From an uncultured Acidobacteriaceae bacterium (lineage in GTDB: Bacteria; Acidobacteriota; Terriglobia; Terriglobales; Acidobacteriaceae): a stretch of DNA of 64,000 bases. A program made the translations under genes and the position numbers. Positions 37,793 through 46,317 of this stretch are shown one piece after another; within the stretch, counting starts at the first letter, position 1, and each line of letters begins with the position of its first letter. The notes under the pieces were generated by a model. It saw nothing but the letters and a program-made list of their open reading frames with translations, made no database searches and was not told the origin of the DNA. Location of the stretch: the NCBI GenBank assembly GCA_903842065.1, contig CAIMKZ010000074.1, forward strand, positions 1-64,000. Direction: 5' to 3'.

Positions 37793-38542
37793 TTACCCGC
37801 GCAAAAAGTCCTTGACCGTCTGCACGATCACATCGCGGCTCACATCGGCAATCGCGTTGGTCAACGGCAACTGCTTGGGGCAGGCCTTGACGCAGTTTTG
37901 CGCGTAGCCGCACTCCTGAATGCCACCGTCGCCGGCCAATGCACGTAGACGCTCTTCCTTCAGCACCGAACCCGTGGGGTGGTTGTTGAAGAGCTTGACC
38001 TGGGCGATGGTTGCCGCCCCGACGAAGCCCGTCGAAATATTGAACTGCGGGCAGACTTCCATGCAGCAGGTGCAGGAGATGCAGTTCGACAGGGGGTAGT
38101 TAACCTCCTGCTGCTGCGGGTACTGGCGTGGGCCCACGCCGAGATCGTAGGTGCCGTCGATCGGTACCCAGGCCTGAACCTTCTTCAGGTTCTCAAAGAG
38201 CACACCGCGATCAACCTGAAGGTCGCGCACGATGGGGAACTTCGAGAGCGGCGCGATCTTGATGGGCTGCTCCAAAGTGTCAATCAAAGCCGAGCAGGCC
38301 ATACGCGCGCGACCATTGATCAGCACCGCGCAGGAGCCGCAGATCTCTTCCAGACAATTGGAGTCGTAGCTGACCGGGGTGGTAGGCTTGCCGCTGGCCG
38401 TGACTGGGTTAGCCGCAATATCCATCAAGGCTGAGGTCACGTTCAAGCCCACACGGTAGGCGACCTCGTACTTCTCCCACACCGCCGGATCTTCGGGGCT
38501 GGCCTGACGCTTGATCTCGATCTTCACCGTTTTATTCGCCAT
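37793..38542 (-). CDS. sdhB: Succinate dehydrogenase iron-sulfur subunit
   Basis: Passes electrons from SdhA to the quinone site in complex II. The 249-residue protein has the [2Fe-2S] ligands in CLEEICGSCAVLINGRARMAC (about 62-82) and the [4Fe-4S]/[3Fe-4S] ligands in CISCTCCMEVCPQ and CGYAQNCVKACPKQLP. The form with CGSC and the spacing fits type-B complex II. It follows sdhA in the operon with a 164-base gap that holds two palindromes. The ATG opens the N-terminal beta domain. Confidence 0.96.
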   Translation of the reverse strand: MANKTVKIEIKRQASPEDPAVWEKYEVAYRVGLNVTSALMDIAANPVTASGKPTTPVSYDSNCLEEICGSCAVLINGRARMACSALIDTLEQPIKIAPLSKFPIVRDLQVDRGVLFENLKKVQAWVPIDGTYDLGVGPRQYPQQQEVNYPLSNCISCTCCMEVCPQFNISTGFVGAATIAQVKLFNNHPTGSVLKEERLRALAGDGGIQECGYAQNCVKACPKQLPLTNAIADVSRDVIVQTVKDFLRG

Positions 38543-38593
38543 GCTGTTGTTCCCTCGGGGACTCTGAGCCCCCAGTAATCTTCTGATCTCTGC

Positions 38594-38680
38594 GGCACGG
38601 CTGAAACCGTGCCCTTTCCAATCTCGCCCGGGTTGGGGTTCGTGCTTTCCCAGGTCTCAGATTCGAGACCTGGAGCACCC
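38594..38680. repeat. Two palindromes inside the sdh operon
   Basis: ggcacggctgaaaccgtgcc at 38594-38613 and, inverted, ctttcccaggtctc...gagacctggagcaccc at 38645-38680, the latter a copy of the gggtgcc family. They fill the sdhA-sdhB gap and, being in the transcript, could change mRNA stability or the ratio of the two subunits. Confidence 0.8.
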
Positions 38681-38706
38681 AACGTCGGTGGCGCTACAGC
38701 TACGGC

Positions 38707-40482
38707 TTACGCCGAGTCGTAGCGGCGGGGCCGCGGAACGATGTACTGCGTGTCGACTTCCTCAAGCTCAAGCTTCGGACCCTCGGGCGCGCCCGTGAAC
38801 GAAGCCTTGGTGGTCTTGAGGAACTTTTCGTCGTTGCGGTCCGGGAAATCTGGCTTGTAGTGCGCGCCGCGCGACTCGTCGCGCAGGATGCCGCCCAGCG
38901 TGATGGTGCGGGCCAGTTCCAGCATGTTCTTCAACTGGCGGGCGAAGGCGAAGCTGGTGTTGGCCCACTGGCTGCGGTCGCTCAGGTTGATACCCTTGTA
39001 GCGCTCGATCAGTTCGACAACCTTCTCGTCGGCCTGCTTCATGCCCTTGTTGTAGCGGGTCACGGTGACGTGCTCGCTCATTGTGTCGCCCAGTTCGCGC
39101 CACATCTTGAAGGGGTTCTCATTGCCCTGGTTCGTGATCAGATCCTTGTTGATCTCTATCTGGCGAGCCACTTCCTGAGCAGCGCCGCCGTCGCCTTCCT
39201 GCGCGGGCAGGTTCTTGGCGTACTTGAGCGCGTTCGGCCCGGCGATAAATCCGCCGTGAATACAGCTCATCAGTGAGTTCGCGCCCAGGCGGTTTGCGCC
39301 GTGGTACTGGTACTCGCACTCGCCGGCCGAGAAGATGCCGGGGATGTTCGTCATCTGGTCGAAGTCGATCCAGAGGCCGCCCATAGTGTAGTGCATGCCC
39401 GGGAAGATCTTCATCGGGTGATCGTGCGGATCGACGCCGACGAACTTCTCGTAGATCTCGAGAATGCCGCCCAACTTGCGATCGAGCGTGGCGCGATCGA
39501 TGTGGCTCAGGTCCAGGTAGACCATCTGCTGGCCGTCGATGCCCAGGCCCTCCTGGAAGACCACGCGATGGATGGCGCGCGTGGCGATGTCGCGGGGAAC
39601 CAGGTTGCCGTACTTGGGATACCACTCCTCGAGGAAGTAGAAACGCTCCGACTCGGGGATGGACTTGGGAGGCCGCGGATCGCTGGGCTTGCGGGGCACC
39701 CAGACGCGTCCGCCCTCGCCGCGGGCCGACTCGGACATGAGCCGCAGCTTGTCTTCGCCGGGGATGGCGGTGGGGTGAACCTGGATGAACTCGCCGTTGG
39801 CGTAGTATGCGCCCTGCTGGAAGAGTGCCGACTGGGCCGATCCCGTGCAGACCACCGAGTTGGTGCTCTTGCCGAAGATGGCGCCGATGCCGCCGGTGCA
39901 GATGATGATGGCTTCAGCCGGGAAGGCCTTCACTTCCATGGTGCGCAGGTCCATGGCGGTGATGCCGCGGCAGACGCCCTTGGAATCGAGGATGGAGGAG
40001 AGAAACTCCCAGCCCTCGTACTTCTTGACCTTACCCTCGGACTCGTAGCGGCGAACCTGCTCGTCGAGCGCGTAGAGAAGCTGCTGGCCGGTGGTTGCGC
40101 CTGCGAATGCCGTGCGGTTGTAGAGCGTTCCGCCAAAGCGGCGGAAGTCGAGCATGCCTTCCGGAGTGCGGTTGAAAGGCACGCCCATGCGGTCCAGCAG
40201 GTCGATGATGCCCGGCGCTGCCTCGCACATCTGCTTGACCGGGGTCTGGTTGGCCAGAAAGTCGCCGCCATAGACCGAGTCGTCAAAGTGCTTCCAGGTG
40301 GTGTCGCCCTCGCCCTTGAGGTTCTTAGCCGCGTTGATGCCGCCCTGTGCACAGACCGAGTGGGAACGCTTGACGGGCACGATCGAAAACAGGTCGACCG
40401 CGCCGCCTGCCTCGGCGATCTTGATGACCGCGGACAGTCCTGCCAGTCCCCCGCCAACCACAATGATTCTTGGTGTAGCCAT
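38707..40482 (-). CDS. sdhA: Succinate dehydrogenase flavoprotein subunit
   Basis: Oxidises succinate to fumarate in the TCA cycle on the cytosolic face of the membrane. The 591-residue protein has the FAD motif GGGLAGLSAVIKIAEAG, the flavinylated His in RSHSVCAQGGIN (His41), the substrate loop HPTAIPGEDKLRLMSESARGEGG and the active-site Arg/His region EYQYHGANRLGANSLMSC. The length and motifs fit type-B enzymes such as those of Bacillus. Lies 52 bases downstream of sdhC and before sdhB. Confidence 0.96.
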   Translation of the reverse strand: MATPRIIVVGGGLAGLSAVIKIAEAGGAVDLFSIVPVKRSHSVCAQGGINAAKNLKGEGDTTWKHFDDSVYGGDFLANQTPVKQMCEAAPGIIDLLDRMGVPFNRTPEGMLDFRRFGGTLYNRTAFAGATTGQQLLYALDEQVRRYESEGKVKKYEGWEFLSSILDSKGVCRGITAMDLRTMEVKAFPAEAIIICTGGIGAIFGKSTNSVVCTGSAQSALFQQGAYYANGEFIQVHPTAIPGEDKLRLMSESARGEGGRVWVPRKPSDPRPPKSIPESERFYFLEEWYPKYGNLVPRDIATRAIHRVVFQEGLGIDGQQMVYLDLSHIDRATLDRKLGGILEIYEKFVGVDPHDHPMKIFPGMHYTMGGLWIDFDQMTNIPGIFSAGECEYQYHGANRLGANSLMSCIHGGFIAGPNALKYAKNLPAQEGDGGAAQEVARQIEINKDLITNQGNENPFKMWRELGDTMSEHVTVTRYNKGMKQADEKVVELIERYKGINLSDRSQWANTSFAFARQLKNMLELARTITLGGILRDESRGAHYKPDFPDRNDEKFLKTTKASFTGAPEGPKLELEEVDTQYIVPRPRRYDSA

Positions 40483-40534
40483 TGATGAATTCCTCTAATA
40501 AATCAGTGTTCAGTGATCCGTTTTTCTGAGGCGA

Positions 40535-41263
40535 TTACTGCTGCAGGGTCACCAGGGGGTTCACGGGCACGTTCGGATAGGCTCCGCCCACGAACGCCCA
40601 GACTCCCGCGAGTCCCATACCGGCCAGCACAATGCCGATGGCGACGCAGCCGATGGCAAAGCGCTGCCGTGCCTTGACGCTGGACGCGATGCCCCACTTG
40701 GCCGAGAACAGCCACAGGCCGTAAGCGAAGTGGAAACAGACGGCAACCATCGCGATCACGTAGAAGCCAAGCATCCATGGGTTCTGCAACTCGACCTGCA
40801 CCTTGTGGAACGAGGCATACGGATTCTCAGGCAGCATGACGCCGGTGAATCGCTGACGCCAGAGATGCTGGGAGATGAAGATGAGCGCAATCACGCCAGA
40901 GCAGCGCTGCAAACCATAGAACCAGTTCCCTGCCCAGGGGTAATAGATCACGTTCGACTTGCCGCGAATCCAGATGTAGAGTCCGTAGATGCCGTGATAG
41001 GCCAGCGGCAGGAAGATGAAGACAAACTCCAGCACGCGCACCAGAGGCAGCGAGTTGAGGAACTTCACCTGTTGGCCGTAGGCGATAGGCCCGTTGAGCG
41101 CCTCGAAGTTCGACAGTAGGTGTTCGAGCAGGAAAGCTCCGATGGGTACGATACCCAGCAGCGAGTGCAGCTTGCGCCACAAAAAGCTTGTCCCCTCGCC
41201 TGCGCGCAGACTCTGCACGCCGCTCGCCACTACGTGCGCGGCCGGTTGTTGAGCAGTTGCCAT
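40535..41263 (-). CDS. sdhC: Succinate dehydrogenase cytochrome b subunit (type B)
   Basis: A 242-residue membrane anchor with five predicted helices. Histidines that could bind two haems b fall in WRKLHSLLG, FLLEHLLSNFE, YHGIYGLYIW, FISQHLWRQRF and FHFAYGLWLFS, the pattern of single-subunit, di-haem anchors of type-B complex II that pass electrons to menaquinone. First gene of sdhCAB; citrate synthase gene is upstream on the same strand with a 129-base gap. The N-terminus up to about 20 is hydrophilic and faces the cytosol. Confidence 0.93.
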   Translation of the reverse strand: MATAQQPAAHVVASGVQSLRAGEGTSFLWRKLHSLLGIVPIGAFLLEHLLSNFEALNGPIAYGQQVKFLNSLPLVRVLEFVFIFLPLAYHGIYGLYIWIRGKSNVIYYPWAGNWFYGLQRCSGVIALIFISQHLWRQRFTGVMLPENPYASFHKVQVELQNPWMLGFYVIAMVAVCFHFAYGLWLFSAKWGIASSVKARQRFAIGCVAIGIVLAGMGLAGVWAFVGGAYPNVPVNPLVTLQQ

Positions 41264-41392
41264 GGAAACGTATGCTCCTGATTTAGATACAGGTTGAGAA
41301 ATTCGATGAGGTTCAGGGTGATGAGTGGTTACTTAAGCATTATTTGCGCCGTGGATAGCCCCCGTCAAGCAGACCTGTCACGTTCAAAGCGA

Positions 41393-42700
41393 TTATTTCG
41401 AAGCCGCCTTGTCCCGCTCCGCGATCGGCACTACTTTCAGCTTGCGGCCGCCGGTGTAAATCTGGCGAGGCCGCGCAATCTTCTGCTCGTTGTCGCAGAT
41501 CATCTCCTGCCACTGCGCCAGCCAGCCTACCGTGCGCGGGATAGCGAAGAGCACCGTAAACATCTCAGGCTTGAAGCCGATGGCCTGGTAGATCATGCCG
41601 GAGTAGAAGTCCACGTTCGGGTACAACTTGCGGGAGATGAAGTAGTCGTCGCTCAGCGCGATCCGCTCCAACTCCAGCGCGATGTCCAGCTTGGGATTGT
41701 GGCCCGTGACGCCGAAGACCTGCTCGGCAATCTTCTTGATCAAGCTGGCCCGCGGATCGTAGTTCTTGTACACGCGGTGCCCAAAGCCCATCAGCTTGCG
41801 TTTGCCCGCTTTGACATGATCGATAAAGGCCGGAACATCGGCCAGCGAATCGATACCATCGAGCATACGGATTACTTCTTCGTTTGCGCCGCCGTGAAGC
41901 GGGCCGGAGAGGGCCGAGGCGGCAGAGGCTACAGCGAGATAAGGACTGGCGAGCGAGCTTCCCACCACGCGAGCCGTCGATGTGCCGCAGTTCTGCTCGT
42001 GGTCCAGGTGCAGGATAAAGAGCACCTCAAGCGCTCGGGCCAGCAGCGGGTTGGCCGCGTACTTGGGCTCCACCATCCTCCACAGCATGTTCATGAAGTT
42101 TTCGGTGTAGCTCAGCTCGTTGTCAGGGTAGACGTAGGGGAAGCCGAGCGAGTGGCGGTACGACATGGCCGCGATCGAGGGCATCTTGGCGATGAGGCGC
42201 TTGATCTGAAGCAGCCGGTTGTCCGCATCATGAACGTCAACCGCGTCCGGATATACCGACGAAAGCGCCGCAACCGTCGAGATCAGCATCGACATCGGAT
42301 GCGCGTCGTGGCGGAAGCCTTCCATGAACTTCTTCATGCTCTCGTGCAGCATGGTGTGGTGGGTAATCTCGTAGACCCACTGTTTCAGCTCAGCCGTGTT
42401 AGGGAGCTTGCCAAACAGAATCAAATACGCAACTTCGAGGAACGTGCAGTTTTCGGCAAGATCCTCGATGGGGTAGCCGCGATATTCCAGAATTCCACGA
42501 TCGCCGTCGATGAAGGTAATGTTGCTGCGGCAGGCAGCGGTATTCATGAAGGCGGGATCATAAAGCATCAGACCGAAGTCTTCTTCGTCGGTCCTCAGTT
42601 TCCGAAAATCCATGGCTCGCACGGTTCCGTCCTCAATGGGGATCGTGACGGAGCGATTCGTGCGATTATCAGTCACCGTAATGGTGTCGTTGCTTGCCAT
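41393..42700 (-). CDS. gltA: Citrate synthase
   Basis: Condenses acetyl-CoA and oxaloacetate, first step of the TCA cycle. The 435-residue length and N-terminal beta region (TITVTDNRTNRSVTIPIEDGTVRAMDFRKL) mark the hexameric type found in Gram-negative bacteria, which is usually NADH-sensitive. Catalytic residues are visible in LHLDHEQNCGTSTARV, PLHGGANEEVIRML and GFGHRVYKNYDPRA (His and Asp). The gene precedes sdhCAB on the same strand, giving a gltA-sdhCAB block. The start ATG has AGAGG upstream. Confidence 0.96.
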   Translation of the reverse strand: MASNDTITVTDNRTNRSVTIPIEDGTVRAMDFRKLRTDEEDFGLMLYDPAFMNTAACRSNITFIDGDRGILEYRGYPIEDLAENCTFLEVAYLILFGKLPNTAELKQWVYEITHHTMLHESMKKFMEGFRHDAHPMSMLISTVAALSSVYPDAVDVHDADNRLLQIKRLIAKMPSIAAMSYRHSLGFPYVYPDNELSYTENFMNMLWRMVEPKYAANPLLARALEVLFILHLDHEQNCGTSTARVVGSSLASPYLAVASAASALSGPLHGGANEEVIRMLDGIDSLADVPAFIDHVKAGKRKLMGFGHRVYKNYDPRASLIKKIAEQVFGVTGHNPKLDIALELERIALSDDYFISRKLYPNVDFYSGMIYQAIGFKPEMFTVLFAIPRTVGWLAQWQEMICDNEQKIARPRQIYTGGRKLKVVPIAERDKAASK

Positions 42701-42890
42701 GAAGACCTCTCCTATTAGGGTGGGGCTGCCAGAAGCGGCAGGATGAATGCTAAATCACGGATAATTGCTCTACATCACGCTTGACTGTGCGCCCGGTCAC
42801 ATATCGACGCATTGCAGTGATCCTGACCGGACTTGTGGGTGTTGTGCATCACGCACGCGAACATATCCCCCCTGATTTCTATACGAGAAA

Positions 42891-43535
42891 TCAGGTACGT
42901 TCGTCCAGAGCACGAGGCGAAATCATACCGAGCAGTGCTACGAGGGCACGGCCGCGGTGGCTAAGACCAAGTTTTGTTTCAAGATCGATCTCCGCCATCG
43001 TGCGATCGAGATCCGGTAAAAAGAAGAGCGGATCATATCCAAATCCCCCCGTTCCACGCGGGGATTCGAGGATAACACCATATACCTCACCATCCGCCGT
43101 ATCTGTCACCGCGCCATCCCGAGCACAGGCCAGCACGCAATGGTACTTGGCTCCACGTCGTTCGGAGGGCACTCCTTTGAGGCGCTGGCTGAGGTGTGTG
43201 TTGTTCCATATATCGGTATTGTCCCCTGCATCGGGCGAGTCGACGATCCCTGCATCGGAGGCAAACCGGGCAGATCGCACACCGGGCGCTCCATCGATGG
43301 CTGCGACCTCAAGGCCCGAGTCATCGGCCAGAACCAGCTCTCCGGGAGCAAACCGCGAGTAGTAAGCAGCCTTCAGACGTGCGTTGTCTTCAAACGTGGT
43401 CCCGTTCTCTTCGGGAGGCTCAATCTCCTCGATCCCGGGCATAGGGACAATCTCTACGTCGAAGGCCTTGGCCGCGGTCTGAAAATCGCGCAGCTTTCCC
43501 TGACTGGTGGTTGCAACTAGAAGGCGCAAACTCAT
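42891..43535 (-). CDS. rdgB: Non-canonical purine NTP pyrophosphatase
   Basis: Hydrolyses dITP, ITP and XTP to keep damaged purines out of DNA. The 214-residue Ham1-type protein opens with LLVATTSQGKLRDFQ (substrate loop) and has ENGTTFEDNARLKAAYYS, ADDSGLEVAAIDGAPGVRSARFA (metal-binding Asp) and SPRGTGGFGYDPLFF, then LSHRGRALVALL at the end. The ATG at 43533-43535 is chosen over one 36 bases upstream because the family starts here. A hairpin overlaps the stop codon. Confidence 0.95.
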   Translation of the reverse strand: MSLRLLVATTSQGKLRDFQTAAKAFDVEIVPMPGIEEIEPPEENGTTFEDNARLKAAYYSRFAPGELVLADDSGLEVAAIDGAPGVRSARFASDAGIVDSPDAGDNTDIWNNTHLSQRLKGVPSERRGAKYHCVLACARDGAVTDTADGEVYGVILESPRGTGGFGYDPLFFLPDLDRTMAEIDLETKLGLSHRGRALVALLGMISPRALDERT

Positions 43536-43576
43536 GCAACCAGTGTATGCGGCAACCCATAAACAAGGCATGGGAC

Positions 43577-44209
43577 TCAGACCGGCAGTGGAAGCTCCCG
43601 GTCAAGCCCTTCCGCGAGCAGCCATGCGCGCAGATTCTCAGCGGTGGTAAAGATGTGGGCATTCATTCCGATTGCGCGTGCCGCCGCCACGTTTGGAGCC
43701 TTGTCGTCGAGGAAGAGCGTCTCGATGGGATCGAGCTTCAGCTTGGCCAGTACATTCCGGTAGATAGCCTCGTCAGGCTTCGCTATGCCAAGCAGGTGGC
43801 TCCAAACCGTTACATCGAACTCGTCCAGCCAGCCGAAGACACTCACCATCCTGTCGTAGACATGACCGCACATGTTGGAGAGGATTGCGGTCTTGATACC
43901 GTGGCGGCGAACCTCACGGCTCCACTCAATCATCGCCGGATTCGCTGTAGTCCATACGCTGGCATCCAAACCGATGAGCTCTTCGATAGTTGGATCGCTC
44001 AGTACGATCCCGGTATCGCGGGCAATTTGCTGCCAATAGGCGCTCCCGTTGAAGCGGGCAGTGTCGTAGTGGGGGCGATGTTCCCAATAGACTCGTTCGA
44101 ACTCGACCGGGGGAATGCCGGTAATGCGCAGCAAGGCCGCCCACGCCTCAGGGTCGGGAGGCCCGCTCAGAACCTTCCCATAGTCGAAAATCACAGCCTT
44201 GAGCGCCAC
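43577..44209 (-). CDS. HAD-family hydrolase (FDxGxVL type)
   Basis: A 210-residue haloacid-dehalogenase-like hydrolase, probably a sugar-phosphate phosphatase. Motif I is FDYGKVLSG: the nucleophile Asp9 is present, but the usual second Asp is Gly11, as in the YihX-like subgroup. Motif II is TAILSNMCG, motif III Lys is in IAKPDEAIYRNVL and motif IV is LFLDDKAPNVAAARAIG, so the active site is otherwise complete. A GTG at 44207-44209 with GGAGG upstream is the best start; a long upstream extension runs into the divergent aminotransferase gene. Substrate unknown. Confidence 0.88.
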   Translation of the reverse strand: MALKAVIFDYGKVLSGPPDPEAWAALLRITGIPPVEFERVYWEHRPHYDTARFNGSAYWQQIARDTGIVLSDPTIEELIGLDASVWTTANPAMIEWSREVRRHGIKTAILSNMCGHVYDRMVSVFGWLDEFDVTVWSHLLGIAKPDEAIYRNVLAKLKLDPIETLFLDDKAPNVAAARAIGMNAHIFTTAENLRAWLLAEGLDRELPLPV

Positions 44210-44301
44210 ACGCCCTCCGTACCGGCGCGTGTATGGTGAAAGTGAGCGCCTGTCTTCATTTTGCACGATCGAAGCTGAAGCCCGCGCCACACCCCGAGAC
44301 G

Positions 44302-45474
44302 ATGCGCTTTTCCGCCCGCACCAACTGGAACACCGAAGAGAGCGATCTGGCCCACGCCCTGCGGCTGCGCCGCGAGGCCAGCCTGCCCGTCGCCGATCTG
44401 ACAGCCTCAAACCCCACTCGCTGCAGCTTCGAGTTTCCTGCTGTGCTTCTCGACGGCCTCTCAGATCCACGAGCCCTGGACTACGACCCCCAGCCCTGCG
44501 GCACTCTTCGGGCCCGCGAAGCGGTCTGCGCCTACTACGCCGATCACGGGGCCAGCATTGATCCCAGCCAGCTGATTCTGACCACCAGCACCAGCGAGGC
44601 CTACAGCTATCTCTTTCGCCTGCTATGCGATCCGGCCAGTGAGGTGCTGATCCTTGAGCCCAGCTACCCGCTCTTCGACTTCCTGGCGTCGATTGACGAC
44701 GTACGCCTCAATACAGCCCCGCTGGTCTACGACCACGGCTGGCAGATTGACCCAGAAGCCCTCCGCCGCGCCATATCGCCTGCCACCCGGGCCATTGTCC
44801 TGGTTCATCCCAACAACCCCACCGGCCACTACCTCAAGCCCTGGGAGGCCGCCGAGTTGGGCCGCCTCTGCCGGGAGCATGATCTGTCATTGATCGTCGA
44901 CGAGGTCTTCCTCGACTACTCGTTCGGCGAACATGCGTGGAGCTTCACGAACGGTCTCGATGGAGTTAACGTCTTCGTAGTCAGTGGGATGAGCAAGATC
45001 GCCGGACTGCCCCAGATGAAGGCCGCCTGGATCGCTGCTACAGGACCTGACAGCCACAATGCCCTCGACAGGCTTGAGGTCATCGCCGACACATTCTTGT
45101 CGATGAACGCCCCCGTCCAGTGCGCACTCCCGGTGTGGCTCAAGATGCGAAGCGGAATTCAGGGCCAGATTCAGACCCGCGTCACTCGAAACCTCGCCGC
45201 GTTCGATACCGCTATCGCCGCCGTCCCTGTCCTGAGCCGCCTCAAGGTCGAAGGCGGCTGGTACGCCATCCTGCGCATCCCGGCCCTGCAACCGGACGAG
45301 CAGACCGTCCACGAGCTGCTGGATAAGGGAGTCTGGGTCCACCCCGGCTACTTCTTCGCCATGCCCGCGAGCGGCTGGCTGGTAGTAAGTCTTCTCACTC
45401 CCGGCGAGGAGTTCGAGCGTGGAACGGCCGCCCTTGTTAACTACTTCAGCACGCATCAAGCCAGTAACATTTAG
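44302..45474 (+). CDS. Class I/II PLP-dependent aminotransferase
   Basis: A 390-residue fold-type I aminotransferase. It has the substrate-binding NPTRCSFEFP near the start, the TTSTSEAYSYLFRLLCDP loop for the PLP phosphate, VLVHPNNPTGHYL (the Asn that contacts PLP), DEVFLDYSF and the Schiff-base Lys232 in SGMSKIAGLPQMK. It resembles aspartate- or alanine-type enzymes, but the amino donor cannot be told. The ATG at 44302 is preferred to one at 44233, which lies only 23 bases from the divergent HAD gene start. Single gene. Confidence 0.88.
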   Translation: MRFSARTNWNTEESDLAHALRLRREASLPVADLTASNPTRCSFEFPAVLLDGLSDPRALDYDPQPCGTLRAREAVCAYYADHGASIDPSQLILTTSTSEAYSYLFRLLCDPASEVLILEPSYPLFDFLASIDDVRLNTAPLVYDHGWQIDPEALRRAISPATRAIVLVHPNNPTGHYLKPWEAAELGRLCREHDLSLIVDEVFLDYSFGEHAWSFTNGLDGVNVFVVSGMSKIAGLPQMKAAWIAATGPDSHNALDRLEVIADTFLSMNAPVQCALPVWLKMRSGIQGQIQTRVTRNLAAFDTAIAAVPVLSRLKVEGGWYAILRIPALQPDEQTVHELLDKGVWVHPGYFFAMPASGWLVVSLLTPGEEFERGTAALVNYFSTHQASNI

Positions 45475-45533
45475 CCCTGCAGGGCTCAAGGCGCACATTC
45501 GGGATACCCCGCATTGCGCAGATTTCCAGCAAC

Positions 45534-46178
45534 TTAAACAAACTGCGAGTTTGCCTGGAGGTAGGGGTTACCCTCGCGCTCTTCGCCGATCGTCGTCATC
45601 GGACCGTGGCCGCAGATCACGCGTGTCTCATCGGGCAGCGTAAGCAGCTTGGTCCGGATCGACTGGATAATGTCGGCAAAACTGCCCCCGGGCAGGTCCG
45701 TTCTACCAATCGAGCCGGCAAAGAGCGTGTCCCCTGCCACAACCAGATTGAGCCCTTCAAAGTAGAGGCTCACAGACCCCTGCGTGTGTCCCGGTGTGCA
45801 CAGGACTTTAGCCGGGCAACTCGCCAGACCCACCGTATCGCCCTCGGCCAACAGCACGTCGGGCGGCGCGGAGTCGGGCTCTTCCATCCCCAGCCAAGCC
45901 GCCTGCTCGCCTAGCTTCTGAAGCAAGGGCAGATCCTTGTCGTTCAGGTAGATGGGCGCGCCAGTGAGTGACTTCAGCTTGAAGGCCCCGCCGATGTGGT
46001 CCAGGTGGGCGTGAGTCACGATGATCTGTTTCAGCGTCAGATTCTTGTCGTGCAGCCGTCTTTCGATCCGGTTGGCCTCGGCGCCGGGATCGATAACGAT
46101 CGCCTCGCCCGACCTCTCGTCTCCTAGAATGGTGCAGATACTAGCCAAAGGACCGACGGGAAATGCCTCGATAATCAT
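45534..46178 (-). CDS. MBL-fold metal-dependent hydrolase (glyoxalase II-like)
   Basis: A 214-residue metallo-beta-lactamase-fold enzyme. The metal motif THAHLDH (His56, His58, Asp60, His61), GHTQG with its His, and the bridging Asp in AGDTLF are intact, and a GHGPMTT segment provides the final His. Short proteins of this type hydrolyse glutathione or other thioesters; no lactone-specific features are seen. The ATG at 46176-46178 starts the first strand; an upstream ATG adds 10 residues with no ribosome site. Diverges from lexA with 139 bases between. Confidence 0.88.
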   Translation of the reverse strand: MIIEAFPVGPLASICTILGDERSGEAIVIDPGAEANRIERRLHDKNLTLKQIIVTHAHLDHIGGAFKLKSLTGAPIYLNDKDLPLLQKLGEQAAWLGMEEPDSAPPDVLLAEGDTVGLASCPAKVLCTPGHTQGSVSLYFEGLNLVVAGDTLFAGSIGRTDLPGGSFADIIQSIRTKLLTLPDETRVICGHGPMTTIGEEREGNPYLQANSQFV

Positions 46179-46283
46179 GATTCGATTGTAGTGCCGAGCG
46201 GCTGCCACGCTCGATTCTCTACCCAGACAAGCTAGCGGTGTCCTCCGTTACTACTTCGATTCGCGGGAATGACGAATTTCCTG

Positions 46284-46311
46284 TTGCGGTTCGCTTTTTA
46301 TTCGCTATAAT
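46284..46311 (+). promoter_or_regulatory. lexA: lexA promoter with candidate LexA operator in the spacer
   Basis: -35 TTGCGG (46284-46289), 16-base spacer, consensus -10 TATAAT (46306-46311). The spacer holds GTTC-N7-ATTC (46289-46303), one mismatch from the GTTC-N7-GTTC operator known in alphaproteobacteria, and a TTCGC direct repeat 11 bases apart. The -10 ends six bases before the ATG, so the mRNA is probably leaderless. Confidence 0.65.
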
Positions 46312-46317
46312 GCGCGC

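Noticed and set aside
42872-42894. Perfect hairpin ctgatttct/agaaatcag as rdgB terminator
   Set aside because: It overlaps the stop codon and is followed by G-rich, not T-rich, sequence, so it does not fit a rho-independent terminator.
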